From: Neptunitalea lumnitzerae
GTDB lineage: Bacteria > Bacteroidota > Bacteroidia > Flavobacteriales > Flavobacteriaceae
Direction: 5' to 3'
NCBI RefSeq assembly: GCF_027924185.1
Contig: NZ_BRVO01000002.1
Span: 310,001 to 374,000, forward strand
Length of the DNA: 64,000 nt
This document shows, in pieces, positions 18,495 through 28,567 of this stretch (the stretch's first letter is position 1; each line of letters starts with the position of its first letter). A program made the position numbers and the translations under genes. Below the pieces are notes generated by a model. It had not been told where the DNA came from. It searched no databases and was given only the letters and a program-made list of their open reading frames with translations.

Positions 18495-19949
18495 ATGAGA
18501 AAAATACAATATACATTAGCAACTGTACTATTAGGTACCTTATTGAGTTGTTCAGATAATGATAAGCCTTATTATCCTCCACCATCGTCAAATACAAATG
18601 GTAATGAGGTAGGGACAGCCCAAATTTGGGTTACCAGTGGTGATAAGAGCAGGCTTATAAGTGCACAAGATAATTTGAGTATTATAGATAACACCACAAC
18701 TAATTACCCTTCTATAACAGTAGATCAAACTCTGCAATTTCAGGAAATTGAAGGGTTTGGAGCAGCACTTACTGGATCATCTGCATATGTAATTAATCAG
18801 TTAAGTGGAAGTCAAAAAAGTGCTTTATTACAAAACCTATTTGACGCTGAAAGTGGTATTGGTATTAACTATGTTAGGTTAACCATAGGAGCATCAGACT
18901 TTTCTCTTTCAGATTTTACATATGATGATATGCCTTCAGGTCAAACCGATGTAAATTTGAATAATTTTTCTATTGCGCCTGATATGGTTAATATAGTTCC
19001 TGTGTTACAGAATATGTTGGCCATTAATTCAGATATTAAATTTGTAGGTTCTCCTTGGTCTGCACCAGCTTGGATGAAAACAAATCAAAGTTTGTATGGA
19101 GGGAAATTACAAACACAGTATTACGATGTATATGCTAATTATTTACGTAATTACATTGATGCTTATGCATCTAATGGAATTACGATAGATGCGATTACTC
19201 CACAGAATGAACCGTTACACGAGTCAGGATACCCTACCATGAGAATGGAAGCTAATGAGCAGGCAAATTTTATCAAAAGCTCGTTAGGGCCTCTTTTTAC
19301 CAACAATGGTATTACTACAAAAATCATTGCTTATGATCATAACTTTGATCGTGCTGATTATCCTTTAGAGGTACTAAATGATGCTGATGCTAACCAATAT
19401 ATATCGGGTAGTGCATTTCACGCATATGCAGGAGATGCTTCAGCTATGAGTCAAGTTCATAATTCTTATCCAGATAAGGGCTTATATTTTACTGAAATTT
19501 CTGGTGGAGAATGGAGTACCGATTTTACTGGAAATTTGAATTGGTATGTTCGTAATATTTTGATTGCTTCTGTAAATAATTGGTCAAAAAATGTATTGTT
19601 CTGGAATTTAGCACTTAATGAAAATCATGGACCAACCAATAATGGTTGTGAAGACTGTAGAGGTGTAGTAACTGTAGCTTCTAGTGGAGATGTAACATTA
19701 AACGAAGAGTATTATGCGATTGGTCATTTTTCAAAATTTGTTGCACCTGGAGCGCATCGTATTAGTAGTACTACGTTTGATAGTAGTACCGGTCTTTATA
19801 ATGTTGCATTTGTAAATCCTGATGGAACTAAAGTGCTTGTAGTATTAAATGAGTCACCGTCGGCTAAAACATTTTCTACTATTGTAGGAGAAAATCGTTT
19901 TGATTGTACTTTACCTCAAGAAAGTGTTGCAACAATAACCTGGGAATAA
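18495..19949 (+). CDS. GH30-family glycoside hydrolase, lipoprotein
   Basis: 484 aa. Lipobox ends at Cys19 (LLSC), followed by acidic SDND that may favour surface export. The GH30 barrel starts near 75 (GFGAALTGSSA). SPWSAPAWMKTN, AITPQNEP with the acid/base Glu239, and YFTEISGGEW with the nucleophile Glu334 give a complete retaining active site. Enzymes of this type act on beta-1,6-glucan, glucosylceramide or related beta-glucosides. Together with a second GH30 and a GH3 it suggests beta-1,6-linked glucan, or side chains of laminarin-like glucan; this substrate call is inference. Confidence 0.88.
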   Translation: MRKIQYTLATVLLGTLLSCSDNDKPYYPPPSSNTNGNEVGTAQIWVTSGDKSRLISAQDNLSIIDNTTTNYPSITVDQTLQFQEIEGFGAALTGSSAYVINQLSGSQKSALLQNLFDAESGIGINYVRLTIGASDFSLSDFTYDDMPSGQTDVNLNNFSIAPDMVNIVPVLQNMLAINSDIKFVGSPWSAPAWMKTNQSLYGGKLQTQYYDVYANYLRNYIDAYASNGITIDAITPQNEPLHESGYPTMRMEANEQANFIKSSLGPLFTNNGITTKIIAYDHNFDRADYPLEVLNDADANQYISGSAFHAYAGDASAMSQVHNSYPDKGLYFTEISGGEWSTDFTGNLNWYVRNILIASVNNWSKNVLFWNLALNENHGPTNNGCEDCRGVVTVASSGDVTLNEEYYAIGHFSKFVAPGAHRISSTTFDSSTGLYNVAFVNPDGTKVLVVLNESPSAKTFSTIVGENRFDCTLPQESVATITWE

Positions 19950-19964
19950 TAAAAATATAAACAC

Positions 19965-21695
19965 ATGAAAAAACTATTATATAGTCTGGTAGCAGCATGT
20001 TTAGCATTAGTATGTCTAAATTCTTGCCAAGAAGATGAAAACATGGATTCCGTTGGACAATGGAGTCTTTCGGACCCTGCAATTATAGCACCTGAAGAGG
20101 GATATACTAAGGTGTTAAATGAGTTAGATCCTAATGAACGTATTTATTTTGAATGGGAGCCAGCAGTATCTTCAGCAGGATTTCAAGTACGTTATACCGT
20201 AATATTAGATACCTTAGGAAGTAGCGATTATGATACACCATTGATTTCGGTATCATCTGATAATTCAGGTAAAGCTACAACAGCCAATATCCAAGTTTCA
20301 GCAATTGATTTAGCGTTATCTTATGCAGGTTATCCTGCTGGTGAAGCTACCCAATTAGAGTGGACGGTTATAGCTACGTGTCAAGATACCAAATCGTATG
20401 CAACCAATGCGATATCATTAACACGTTTTGAAACAGAATATACACCAGCAACCTTATACATAGCAGGAGATGCTACAGAAGCAGGTACGGATATGTCACA
20501 AGCTATTCCTATGCGTCATTTAACTGATGGAAATGGTACAAATACATATATTTTTGAAGCTTATACATCTTTAGAAGCTGGTATGCCATTTCATTTATAT
20601 AGTGCACAGCAGTTACCTTCACATGTTTATGGTGGAAGTAACGGAGAGGTAGTTAAAAATGGTGATGCCCTTACAGTTCAGGATTCAGGTGAATATAAAA
20701 TTACAGTTGATTTAAATACCAATATATATACGCTATTGAAAATAAATAAATGGAGTATGGTAGGTTCTGTAATCTCTGGAGGCTGGGGAGGTGATGAGCC
20801 ACTAATGTACATAGGAGATGGTACATGGCAGGCTTCACTAACGCTTACATCAGATGGTTCAGGTGCTTTTGTTTTTAGAGCTAATGATGATTGGGGATAT
20901 CTTTTGAAACGTATTCAAGGTACTCAAAATAGCATATATATGGAATCTCAGGCTAGTGATGCAGGAATTACAATAGAAGATATACCATTAAGTAACTCAG
21001 GTAACTATATTGTAACTTTAGATTTGTATGGTTCTGAATATTCATATACTATAGAACAAGATACCACAATACAGCCACCATCTGTAACCCCTAATAACTT
21101 GTATTTATTAAGTAATGGAGCTGTAGTAGGAGAATTTATATTTGATAATGGAACTTTTACTTCTACTACGTATTTAGCATTACAGCAAAGTGTTACCTAT
21201 GAGTTGAATAGTGAAATGGATGGAAGTGGAACTTCTTACGCTTTTACAAATGCTATTGGAGTATCTTCTAACCCTGAAGGAGATTCCGTTACGGGTACGT
21301 TTGCGTTTGGTGAAGGAACAGGAGGGATTATGGTTAATCAAGATCAAGCGTATACCTTAACAGTTAATTTTAATACTGCTACCGTAGGTTGGAAATATTA
21401 TAATATTAAATTATTCCATTGGCAAGATTGGGATTCTCGTGATGAATTTTTAATGACTTATCAGCATCCGTTTAAGTTTATGACTACTGAAACATTACAA
21501 GCAGGATATAACATGAAGTTTAATTCTCCATGGGATGTACAGTTTGGTGCAGATGATCCAACAGAATTAAGTGGTACAATGACTAACAATGGAGGAGCAG
21601 ACTTCAATAATATTACTACTACAGGTACTTACGAAGTTAATATTAACATAGATAATTTGTATCAAACAGGTACCTACGAATTTTTAATCCAATAA
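19965..21695 (+). CDS. SusE/SusF-like surface glycan-binding lipoprotein
   Basis: 576 aa. Lipobox ends at Cys21, followed by QEDE, an acidic stretch of the kind linked to surface exposure. A SusE N-terminal Ig-like domain (EEGYTKVLNELDPNERIYFEWEPA region, about 40-150) is followed by tandem starch-binding-like beta modules: LYIAGDATEAG at about 166, SMVGSVISGGWGGDEP at about 265, and a third near 375 onward. Likely binds the target glycan for the SusCD complex. The two central modules are closely mirrored in the neighbouring esterase (23210-26191). Confidence 0.8.
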   Translation: MKKLLYSLVAACLALVCLNSCQEDENMDSVGQWSLSDPAIIAPEEGYTKVLNELDPNERIYFEWEPAVSSAGFQVRYTVILDTLGSSDYDTPLISVSSDNSGKATTANIQVSAIDLALSYAGYPAGEATQLEWTVIATCQDTKSYATNAISLTRFETEYTPATLYIAGDATEAGTDMSQAIPMRHLTDGNGTNTYIFEAYTSLEAGMPFHLYSAQQLPSHVYGGSNGEVVKNGDALTVQDSGEYKITVDLNTNIYTLLKINKWSMVGSVISGGWGGDEPLMYIGDGTWQASLTLTSDGSGAFVFRANDDWGYLLKRIQGTQNSIYMESQASDAGITIEDIPLSNSGNYIVTLDLYGSEYSYTIEQDTTIQPPSVTPNNLYLLSNGAVVGEFIFDNGTFTSTTYLALQQSVTYELNSEMDGSGTSYAFTNAIGVSSNPEGDSVTGTFAFGEGTGGIMVNQDQAYTLTVNFNTATVGWKYYNIKLFHWQDWDSRDEFLMTYQHPFKFMTTETLQAGYNMKFNSPWDVQFGADDPTELSGTMTNNGGADFNNITTTGTYEVNINIDNLYQTGTYEFLIQ

Positions 21696-21704
21696 AATAA
21701 ATAC

Positions 21705-21729
21705 TACCGGGTGTTAATTACACCCGGTA
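21705..21729 (+). terminator. Hairpin between susE-like gene and second GH30
   Basis: taccgggtgt (21705-21714) pairs perfectly with acacccggta (21720-21729), with a 5-nt loop. Only tttaaata follows, so it is a weak terminator or an mRNA-processing or stabilising hairpin that could lower expression of the downstream half of the operon. Confidence 0.55.
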
Positions 21730-21736
21730 TTTAAAT

Positions 21737-23164
21737 ATGATAAAACTATTTCAAACCAATAGCATAGTAATATTGGCAGCATTTGTAGTGCTTTTTTCAG
21801 GAATTTCTTGTAATAATAAATCAGAAAACAGAAATACTGATAGCACAAATGGAACTGCGTATGTTACCACTTTTGATAATAAAAGCTTATTAAAAGAAGA
21901 AAAGCTTTTTAATGAAGAACCATATGAGCATACTCAGGTAATAACCATTGATACCACCACTACTTACCAAATTATGGATGGTTTTGGTTACACACTAACG
22001 GGAGGTAGTGCTATGCTTTTACATAAAATGACCACAAGAGCAAGAGCCGCAATTATCAAAGAGATTTTTGGAAATGAAGAAGAGCAATTAAATGTAAGTT
22101 ATTTAAGAATTAGCATTGGATCTTCAGATCTTGATGAGAAAACTTTTTCTTATGATGATATGCCTAACGGTGAGAAAGATGTTGATTTAGAGCATTTTTC
22201 TTTAGCTTATGATACCATATATCTTATTCCAACATTACAACAAATTAAAAAAGTAGCACCCAATGTAAAGATTTTGGGTTCACCATGGTCACCTCCAAGA
22301 TGGATGAAAACAAATAACAGTACCAAAGGAGGGAGTTTATTGCCAGAATATTATAGTAGTTATGCTAATTACTTTGTTAAGTACATTAGGGCTATGGAAA
22401 CAAACGGTATAACCATTGATGCTATTACTGTACAAAACGAGCCGCTACATCCGGGAAACAATCCTAGTTTACTTATGCTACCAGATGAACAAAAAGTATT
22501 TGTGAGAGATTACTTGGGACCTAGATTTCAAAAGGAAAATATAGCTACTAAAATCATTATATACGATCATAATGCAGATAGGCCAGATTATCCAATTACA
22601 ATTTTAGACGATCCCGAGGCAGCAAAGTATATTGATGGTAGTGCATTTCATTTATACGGGGGAGAAGTAAATGCAATTTCTCAAGTACACGAGGCACACC
22701 CAGAAAAGAACCTATACTTTACAGAACAATGGGTAGGAGCGCCGGGCGATTTTGCTCAAGAAATGCAATGGCATACTGAAAATCTTATTATTGGTGCTAC
22801 GCGTAATTGGTGTAAAACTGTTTTAGAATGGAATTTGGCAGCAGATGAGTATCAAGATCCACATACAGATGGGGGATGTACACAATGTTTAGGAGCTATT
22901 ACTCTTAAAGGTGATGAGATAGAGAGAAATCCTGCTTATTATATTATTGGGCAAGCTTCTCGCTTCGTTCCTCAAGAATCGGTTCGTGTAGCATCTAATC
23001 TAATAGAGGGGTTACCTAATGTAGCATTTAAAACTCCTGAAAATCAAGTAGTATTGATTGTTCAAAATAATGCTGATAAGGAGAGAGAGTTTGCTATAGC
23101 TATACATGGTATGAAGCAATTTGTAACCATACCTGCAGCTTCAGTAGTGACTTATGTATTTTAA
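21737..23164 (+). CDS. Second GH30-family glycoside hydrolase, lipoprotein
   Basis: 475 aa. Lipobox ends at Cys25 (GISC), then NNKSENRN without an acidic surface-export signal, so a periplasmic face is more likely than for the first GH30. Barrel motifs: GFGYTLTGGSA, SPWSPPRWMKTNN, AITVQNEP with acid/base Glu235, and YFTEQ with nucleophile Glu330. Clearly a paralogue of the 18495-19949 enzyme but well diverged, suggesting complementary endo/exo or surface/periplasm roles. Confidence 0.87.
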   Translation: MIKLFQTNSIVILAAFVVLFSGISCNNKSENRNTDSTNGTAYVTTFDNKSLLKEEKLFNEEPYEHTQVITIDTTTTYQIMDGFGYTLTGGSAMLLHKMTTRARAAIIKEIFGNEEEQLNVSYLRISIGSSDLDEKTFSYDDMPNGEKDVDLEHFSLAYDTIYLIPTLQQIKKVAPNVKILGSPWSPPRWMKTNNSTKGGSLLPEYYSSYANYFVKYIRAMETNGITIDAITVQNEPLHPGNNPSLLMLPDEQKVFVRDYLGPRFQKENIATKIIIYDHNADRPDYPITILDDPEAAKYIDGSAFHLYGGEVNAISQVHEAHPEKNLYFTEQWVGAPGDFAQEMQWHTENLIIGATRNWCKTVLEWNLAADEYQDPHTDGGCTQCLGAITLKGDEIERNPAYYIIGQASRFVPQESVRVASNLIEGLPNVAFKTPENQVVLIVQNNADKEREFAIAIHGMKQFVTIPAASVVTYVF

Positions 23165-23218
23165 AATTTTATATCAAGCATTGGTTTTATAGATAAATGA
23201 AAATAATAGATGATAATT

Positions 23219-26191
23219 ATGAAAAAAATAATTAGTACCCTTTTCATGTTTATATTGAGTTTGGGTATGTATAGTCAAACGCTAGAACAAGCAGTTTTAG
23301 TAGATTTTGGACCAACGGGTGGTACTAATGGTGCCATTACTAATAGTCCTGATATGAATAATAATTATTGGAATAATGCTACAGTAGCTTCTACTGGAAC
23401 TAGTTTTAGTCTAATAAATACAACTAATGGAAGTACACCATTTACGCTATCAATAGCTGATGGTTTTGTACTAAATAGTAGTGTAAATTATGGACCAACT
23501 GCTGCAAATAGTACTACATTAGGAGATCTTGCTATAAGTACAGCTACTCAAGATTATTTTTATCTTGAAAATGGAGGTTCTGGAAATAATGTAGGGCAAT
23601 TAATCTTTAGTAATCTTGATAATTCTAAAAGTTATAAATTTATCCTTTTTGCATCTAGACCAACAAGTTCTGTGCGTGAGACTGCTTATACTTTTACAGG
23701 TCAAGATACGTACAATGCAAGTTTACAAACCAGTGATGGCGCTTCAGGTAATTTAACAAACTTTGTAGAAACCACTTATTTAACACCGGCTAATGGAGAA
23801 ATTACGCTAGATGTTTCTATAGTTTCGGGTGGGTATGGTTATGTAAACCTTATAAAGGTAGAAGAATATAGTGGCGTAAGTACTGTGGAAGCAACAGCTG
23901 TTACCGTAACAGGTTCAGATATTACAGTAAGTGGACAAACAAGTGTTATGCAAGCAACAGTTGCTCCTGTAGATGCTACATATCCAGATGTAGAGTGGAG
24001 TGTAGATGATACTAATATTGCTGTGATTTCTGAAACAGGAATTTTAAGCCCGGTAAATAATGGTACGGTAACCGTTACAGCAACCAATATTCAAAATCCA
24101 ACCATATCGGGTAGTACAACCATTACTGTTAGTAATCAAATTAAGGAATTTTATATTTCTGGTACGGCTACTGAGAATGGGGATGTAGTTTCAACAGCAT
24201 TACCTATGCACATGGTAACTGGATTAGATGGTGTTGTTACGAATATTTTTGAAATTTATACCTCCTTAGCAGATGTTGGTACTTTTAGTTTTTATACTGG
24301 CCAAGATAGTAATGCCACAGTATATGGTAGTAGTAGTACAGCTGGTCAAATATTACAAAATGGTACCCCCATAAATTCTAATGAATCTGGTCCTGTTTTA
24401 ATCTCGTTAGATCTTAATAATAATAGTTATATAGTAACACCTATTAATTGGAGTGTAGTAGGAAGCTCTATACCAAATGGGTGGAACGGTGATGAGCCCT
24501 TAAACTACCAAGGAGGAGGTGTATGGAGCGCTTTGTTAGATATGACTACAGTAACTACAGATCCTAATCCTAGATTTGTTTTTAAAGGAAATCAATCTTG
24601 GAGTTATGTAATGAAAAAAATTCCTGATACGCATGACGTAGTTATGGAATCGCAGGCTAATACTTATAATACTGCTATTCAGGACATTGATTTAGGATAT
24701 GGTAATTTTGTAATAACATTAGATTTGTCTTCTTATAAATATAGTGTAGCCTGTGCAGATATAGATGATTATAAAATATCATTTTTAGGCTCTTCAGTTA
24801 TGAACGGACAAGGAGCAACCAATATGGAAGGATATGCTTATTTATACGATCAGCTTTTACAAGAGCGCAGTACTAATGGTAGTTCCCCTTTTTACAGGTC
24901 TAATATTTCTGTGAATGGAAATAATACGTTGAATGTATTAGACCGTTATGAAAAAGATTTGATTGCAGATTGTAGTAGCTATGTGATTTTTGGACTAGCA
25001 CTTGGAAATGAAGGAATTCATGAAAATGGTCAAGCCGCTTTTGACCAGTATGAAAATAACATGCAATTGCTTATTCAAAAGGCCATAAATGATGGAAAAA
25101 CACCAGTGGTAATGAATAATTATACACGTGAAGATTACAATGCTGCAGATTATGAGTATATCAAACAAATGAATATTATAATGGCACAATGGAATGTGCC
25201 AAGTATTAATCTTTTAGGTGCAATTGATAATGGAACCGGAAATTGGCCTTTAGCATATCAAGATGATTTATGGCATCCTAATACTGCTGGGCATCAAGAG
25301 TTTTTCTATGCCATGGTACCTTCTCTTTTTGATGCGCTAGAGTCAGGAAAAGCAACGCCTGAACTACATACAAATACAAGTATTACACCAAATACACTTT
25401 CCCCCGGACACTTATCTTTTACACCTGAGAATGTAATTCATCCTTTTACAATGGTACTTAATTTTAAAACCAGTGAAACAGGACAATTATTTGAGTTTAC
25501 AAGTGCTTCTGGTGATGGAGCAGTAAGTATTGATACAAATGGTCATTTAGTTTATACCTCTCCTTTTGGTGGAACAATAGTAGGAAATACCTTGGTGAAT
25601 GATAATGTATGGCATAGTGTTACACTTTCTCATTATTATGCTCAAGGAGCTACAAAATTATATTCAGATGCCATAGAAGAGGGAATTTTAGGAGAGAATC
25701 TGGAAGCATCTATGTTTACTGTTCATGGTAATAATGCCCCAACAAATATTTCTTATAAGAATTGGTATTTTTACCGTGCAGGAATGAATGCCTTGGAGAT
25801 AGCAGCTCTAAATAACAATCAGTTGTTACAATCTTCTTTAGAGTTATATGCACCTTTAGATGGTGATAACATAATAGGCAGTGACCCTTACATTAATTTG
25901 GCACAAAGTACCAATACTATTGATGCTACTAATTTTGCTTTGGGATTAATGGATATAAAAAACATTAAAGACTTGAAAATTTATCCGAATCCTGTAAAAG
26001 ATATACTGCAAATTAATACTTTAGAAACTGCAAAAATTACGTCGATAGAAATATTCAATTTGGCAGGAGCAAAGATTATTCAGAATACTCATAAAACAGC
26101 AATTGATGTTTCTATGCTGCAAAATGGAATGTATTTGGTAAAAGTAAATACTCGTTCAGGAGTGTATAATTATAAAATAGTGAAACAATAA
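23219..26191 (+). CDS. Multidomain T9SS-secreted SGNH esterase with glycan-binding modules
   Basis: About 990 aa; ATG at 23219 (MKKI) gives a better signal peptide than the in-frame ATG at 23210. Numbering here is from 23210. A galactose-binding-like N-terminal module (25-220) is followed by a bacterial Ig-like Big_2 domain (225-310), then two SusE/F-like modules (312-515) that mirror those of the SusE-like neighbour. An SGNH/GDSL hydrolase follows (520-715) with G527-S-S529, N600 in LALGNEG, and D686-L-W-H689. A LamG/concanavalin-like domain (about 725-885) and a T9SS type A sorting domain (IYPNPVKDILQI) end the protein. Possibly deacetylates or de-esterifies the glycan, or acts on a bound co-substrate. 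Confidence 0.82.
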   Translation: MKKIISTLFMFILSLGMYSQTLEQAVLVDFGPTGGTNGAITNSPDMNNNYWNNATVASTGTSFSLINTTNGSTPFTLSIADGFVLNSSVNYGPTAANSTTLGDLAISTATQDYFYLENGGSGNNVGQLIFSNLDNSKSYKFILFASRPTSSVRETAYTFTGQDTYNASLQTSDGASGNLTNFVETTYLTPANGEITLDVSIVSGGYGYVNLIKVEEYSGVSTVEATAVTVTGSDITVSGQTSVMQATVAPVDATYPDVEWSVDDTNIAVISETGILSPVNNGTVTVTATNIQNPTISGSTTITVSNQIKEFYISGTATENGDVVSTALPMHMVTGLDGVVTNIFEIYTSLADVGTFSFYTGQDSNATVYGSSSTAGQILQNGTPINSNESGPVLISLDLNNNSYIVTPINWSVVGSSIPNGWNGDEPLNYQGGGVWSALLDMTTVTTDPNPRFVFKGNQSWSYVMKKIPDTHDVVMESQANTYNTAIQDIDLGYGNFVITLDLSSYKYSVACADIDDYKISFLGSSVMNGQGATNMEGYAYLYDQLLQERSTNGSSPFYRSNISVNGNNTLNVLDRYEKDLIADCSSYVIFGLALGNEGIHENGQAAFDQYENNMQLLIQKAINDGKTPVVMNNYTREDYNAADYEYIKQMNIIMAQWNVPSINLLGAIDNGTGNWPLAYQDDLWHPNTAGHQEFFYAMVPSLFDALESGKATPELHTNTSITPNTLSPGHLSFTPENVIHPFTMVLNFKTSETGQLFEFTSASGDGAVSIDTNGHLVYTSPFGGTIVGNTLVNDNVWHSVTLSHYYAQGATKLYSDAIEEGILGENLEASMFTVHGNNAPTNISYKNWYFYRAGMNALEIAALNNNQLLQSSLELYAPLDGDNIIGSDPYINLAQSTNTIDATNFALGLMDIKNIKDLKIYPNPVKDILQINTLETAKITSIEIFNLAGAKIIQNTHKTAIDVSMLQNGMYLVKVNTRSGVYNYKIVKQ

Positions 26192-26193
26192 TA

Positions 26194-28407
26194 ATGAGAA
26201 AAACATTTCTATTACTCTTAGGTATTTGTTGTAATTTATGGTTACAAGCACAAGAAGCTACAGCTGTTTACCTTAACAATAAAGCACCTATGGAAGAACG
26301 CATAGAAGATGCGTTATCACGTATGACCTTGGAAGAAAAGATAGCAATGATTCATGCACAATCAAAATTTAGTTCTCCTGGGGTACCTAGATTAGGAATA
26401 CCTGAAGTTTGGATGACCGATGGGCCACACGGAATTCGTCCCGAGGTGTTATGGGATGAATGGGATCAGGCAGGTTGGACAAATGATTCATGTATTGCAT
26501 TTCCGTCTCTTACTTGTTTAGCCTCTAGTTGGGACAAGAATATGGCTTATTTATATGGAAAATCTATAGGTGAAGAAGCTAGATACCGAAACAAAACTGT
26601 TTTGTTAGGTCCAGGAGTAAATATATATCGTTCTCCATTAAATGGTAGAAATTTTGAGTATATGGGGGAAGACCCTTATTTGTCATCTCAAATGGTTGTT
26701 CCCTACGTACAGGGAGTTCAAGAAAATGGAGTAGCGGCATGTGTAAAGCATTTTGCTTTAAATAATCAGGAAACAGACAGACATGGAGTAAATGTGGTGG
26801 TAGATGATAGAGCTTTATATGAAATTTATTTACCTGCTTTTAAAGCAGCAGTTCAAGAAGGGCATGCCTGGGCTATTATGGGAGCCTATGGTTTGTATAA
26901 GCATCAACAGTGTTGTCATAATCAGTACTTACTACAAGATATTTTACGTAATGAATGGAAATTTGATGGTGTGGTAGTATCTGATTGGGGTGGAGTACAC
27001 CAAACGGAACAGGCTATTTATAATGGATTAGATATGGAGTTTGGTAGTTGGACTGATGGTTTAACTATGGGAAAAACAAATGCATATGATGCCTATTATT
27101 TGGCAGATCCTTACTACAAAATGATTAAAAGTGGAGCTGTTGGGACTAAAGAACTAGATACCAAAGTACGTAATATTCTACGTTTAATTTTCCGTACGGA
27201 AATGTATACAGAACGACCATTTGGATCTTTTGGAACAAAAGCACATGCTGACACTGGAAGAAAAATAGCTGAAGGCGGAATCGTTTTATTAAAAAATGAT
27301 AAAGAAACGTTACCCATTGATCTTACTAAAACAAAAAATATTTTAGTTGTTGGTGAAAATGCAATTAAAATGATGACAGTGGGTGGAGGTAGTTCTTCGT
27401 TAAAGGCTAAATATGAAGTATCTCCTTTAGAGGGCTTAAAAAATAAAGTAGGAGATGTGGCTACCATTACCTATGCTCGTGGTTATATAGGCGATGCTAG
27501 TGGTGATTATAATGGGGTGAAATCTGGTCAGGATTTATCTGACGATAGAACTCCTGAAGAATTACTGTTAGAAGCAATAAAAGAAGCTAAAAAAGCAGAT
27601 ATGGTGATTTTTGTAGGAGGATTGAATAAAAGTGACCATCAAGATAGTGAAGGTGCTGATAGACTTACCATGGATTTACCATACGGACAAGACAAAATAG
27701 TAACAGAATTATTGAAAGTTAATAAGAATTTAGTATTTATAAATATATCTGGTAACGCGGTAACCATGCCATGGGCAGATGAGGTACCAGCGATAGTTCA
27801 GGGCTGGTATTTAGGTACTGAAACAGGAAATGCTTTGGCAGCGATATTAACTGGAGAAGTGAATCCTTCAGGTAAATTATGCTTTACCTTTCCTAAAAAA
27901 TTAGCTGATAATTCAGCACATACTATTGGAGAGTTTGGTAAGGAAGGTGAAGTACGTTATACAGAGAGTATTTTTGTAGGCTATCGTCATCATGATAATG
28001 CTGATATAGCGCCTTTATTTGCTTTTGGTCATGGTTTAAGTTATACTTCATTTGAATATGGAAAAGTAATTGCTAGTAATAAAGAAATGAATTTTGATGG
28101 GAATATAACTATTACAACTACGGTTACAAACACAGGGGATAGAGCAGGTGCTGAGGTAGTACAAATGTATATCACAGATGTAAAGTCTTCTTTAGTTAGA
28201 CCAGAGAAAGAGCTTAAAGGTTTTGAAAAAATATTTTTAGAACCCGGAGAAACTAAAACGGTGAAGTTTGTGATAACAAAAGATGCTTTGAGCTATTTTG
28301 ATGATGCCAAGCATGCATGGATAGCAGAACCTGGTAAATTTAAAGTATTGATAGGATCATCATCATTAGAAATAGAGGGAAGTGAAAAATTTGAATTGAT
28401 AAATTGA
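26194..28407 (+). CDS. GH3-family beta-glucosidase
   Basis: 737 aa with a signal peptide ending LQAQ (residue 20), so periplasmic. GH3 N-terminal barrel: MTDGPHGIRPE, KHFALNNQETDRHGV (Lys185-His186), and the nucleophile Asp264 in VVVSDWGG. The alpha/beta sandwich follows (GGLNKSDHQDSEGADR) and then a C-terminal FnIII-like domain (VTNTGDRAGAEVVQMY). Releases terminal beta-linked glucose from oligosaccharides brought in by SusCD and trimmed by the GH30 enzymes. Last gene of the operon; 2 bp from the esterase, with a terminator behind it. Confidence 0.92.
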   Translation: MRKTFLLLLGICCNLWLQAQEATAVYLNNKAPMEERIEDALSRMTLEEKIAMIHAQSKFSSPGVPRLGIPEVWMTDGPHGIRPEVLWDEWDQAGWTNDSCIAFPSLTCLASSWDKNMAYLYGKSIGEEARYRNKTVLLGPGVNIYRSPLNGRNFEYMGEDPYLSSQMVVPYVQGVQENGVAACVKHFALNNQETDRHGVNVVVDDRALYEIYLPAFKAAVQEGHAWAIMGAYGLYKHQQCCHNQYLLQDILRNEWKFDGVVVSDWGGVHQTEQAIYNGLDMEFGSWTDGLTMGKTNAYDAYYLADPYYKMIKSGAVGTKELDTKVRNILRLIFRTEMYTERPFGSFGTKAHADTGRKIAEGGIVLLKNDKETLPIDLTKTKNILVVGENAIKMMTVGGGSSSLKAKYEVSPLEGLKNKVGDVATITYARGYIGDASGDYNGVKSGQDLSDDRTPEELLLEAIKEAKKADMVIFVGGLNKSDHQDSEGADRLTMDLPYGQDKIVTELLKVNKNLVFINISGNAVTMPWADEVPAIVQGWYLGTETGNALAAILTGEVNPSGKLCFTFPKKLADNSAHTIGEFGKEGEVRYTESIFVGYRHHDNADIAPLFAFGHGLSYTSFEYGKVIASNKEMNFDGNITITTTVTNTGDRAGAEVVQMYITDVKSSLVRPEKELKGFEKIFLEPGETKTVKFVITKDALSYFDDAKHAWIAEPGKFKVLIGSSSLEIEGSEKFELIN

Positions 28408-28444
28408 TTATATTTTTTAGAAAATTTTGAATTAACAAAAAAAG

Positions 28445-28474
28445 GCCTGTACATGTTTACATCTACAGGCTTTT
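28445..28474. terminator. PUL terminator
   Basis: gcctgta (28445-28451) pairs with tacaggc (28464-28470), followed by TTTT; an A-run on the left side allows use on the minus strand too. It separates the PUL from the convergent gene ending at 28568. Confidence 0.7.
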
Positions 28475-28567
28475 GAATTTTATTCTTTACATAATTAGTC
28501 AGATACTATTAAATATTTGTTCTCGAATCCACCGTAATTGCGGTTATACATTTTTTGTAAATCTTTT

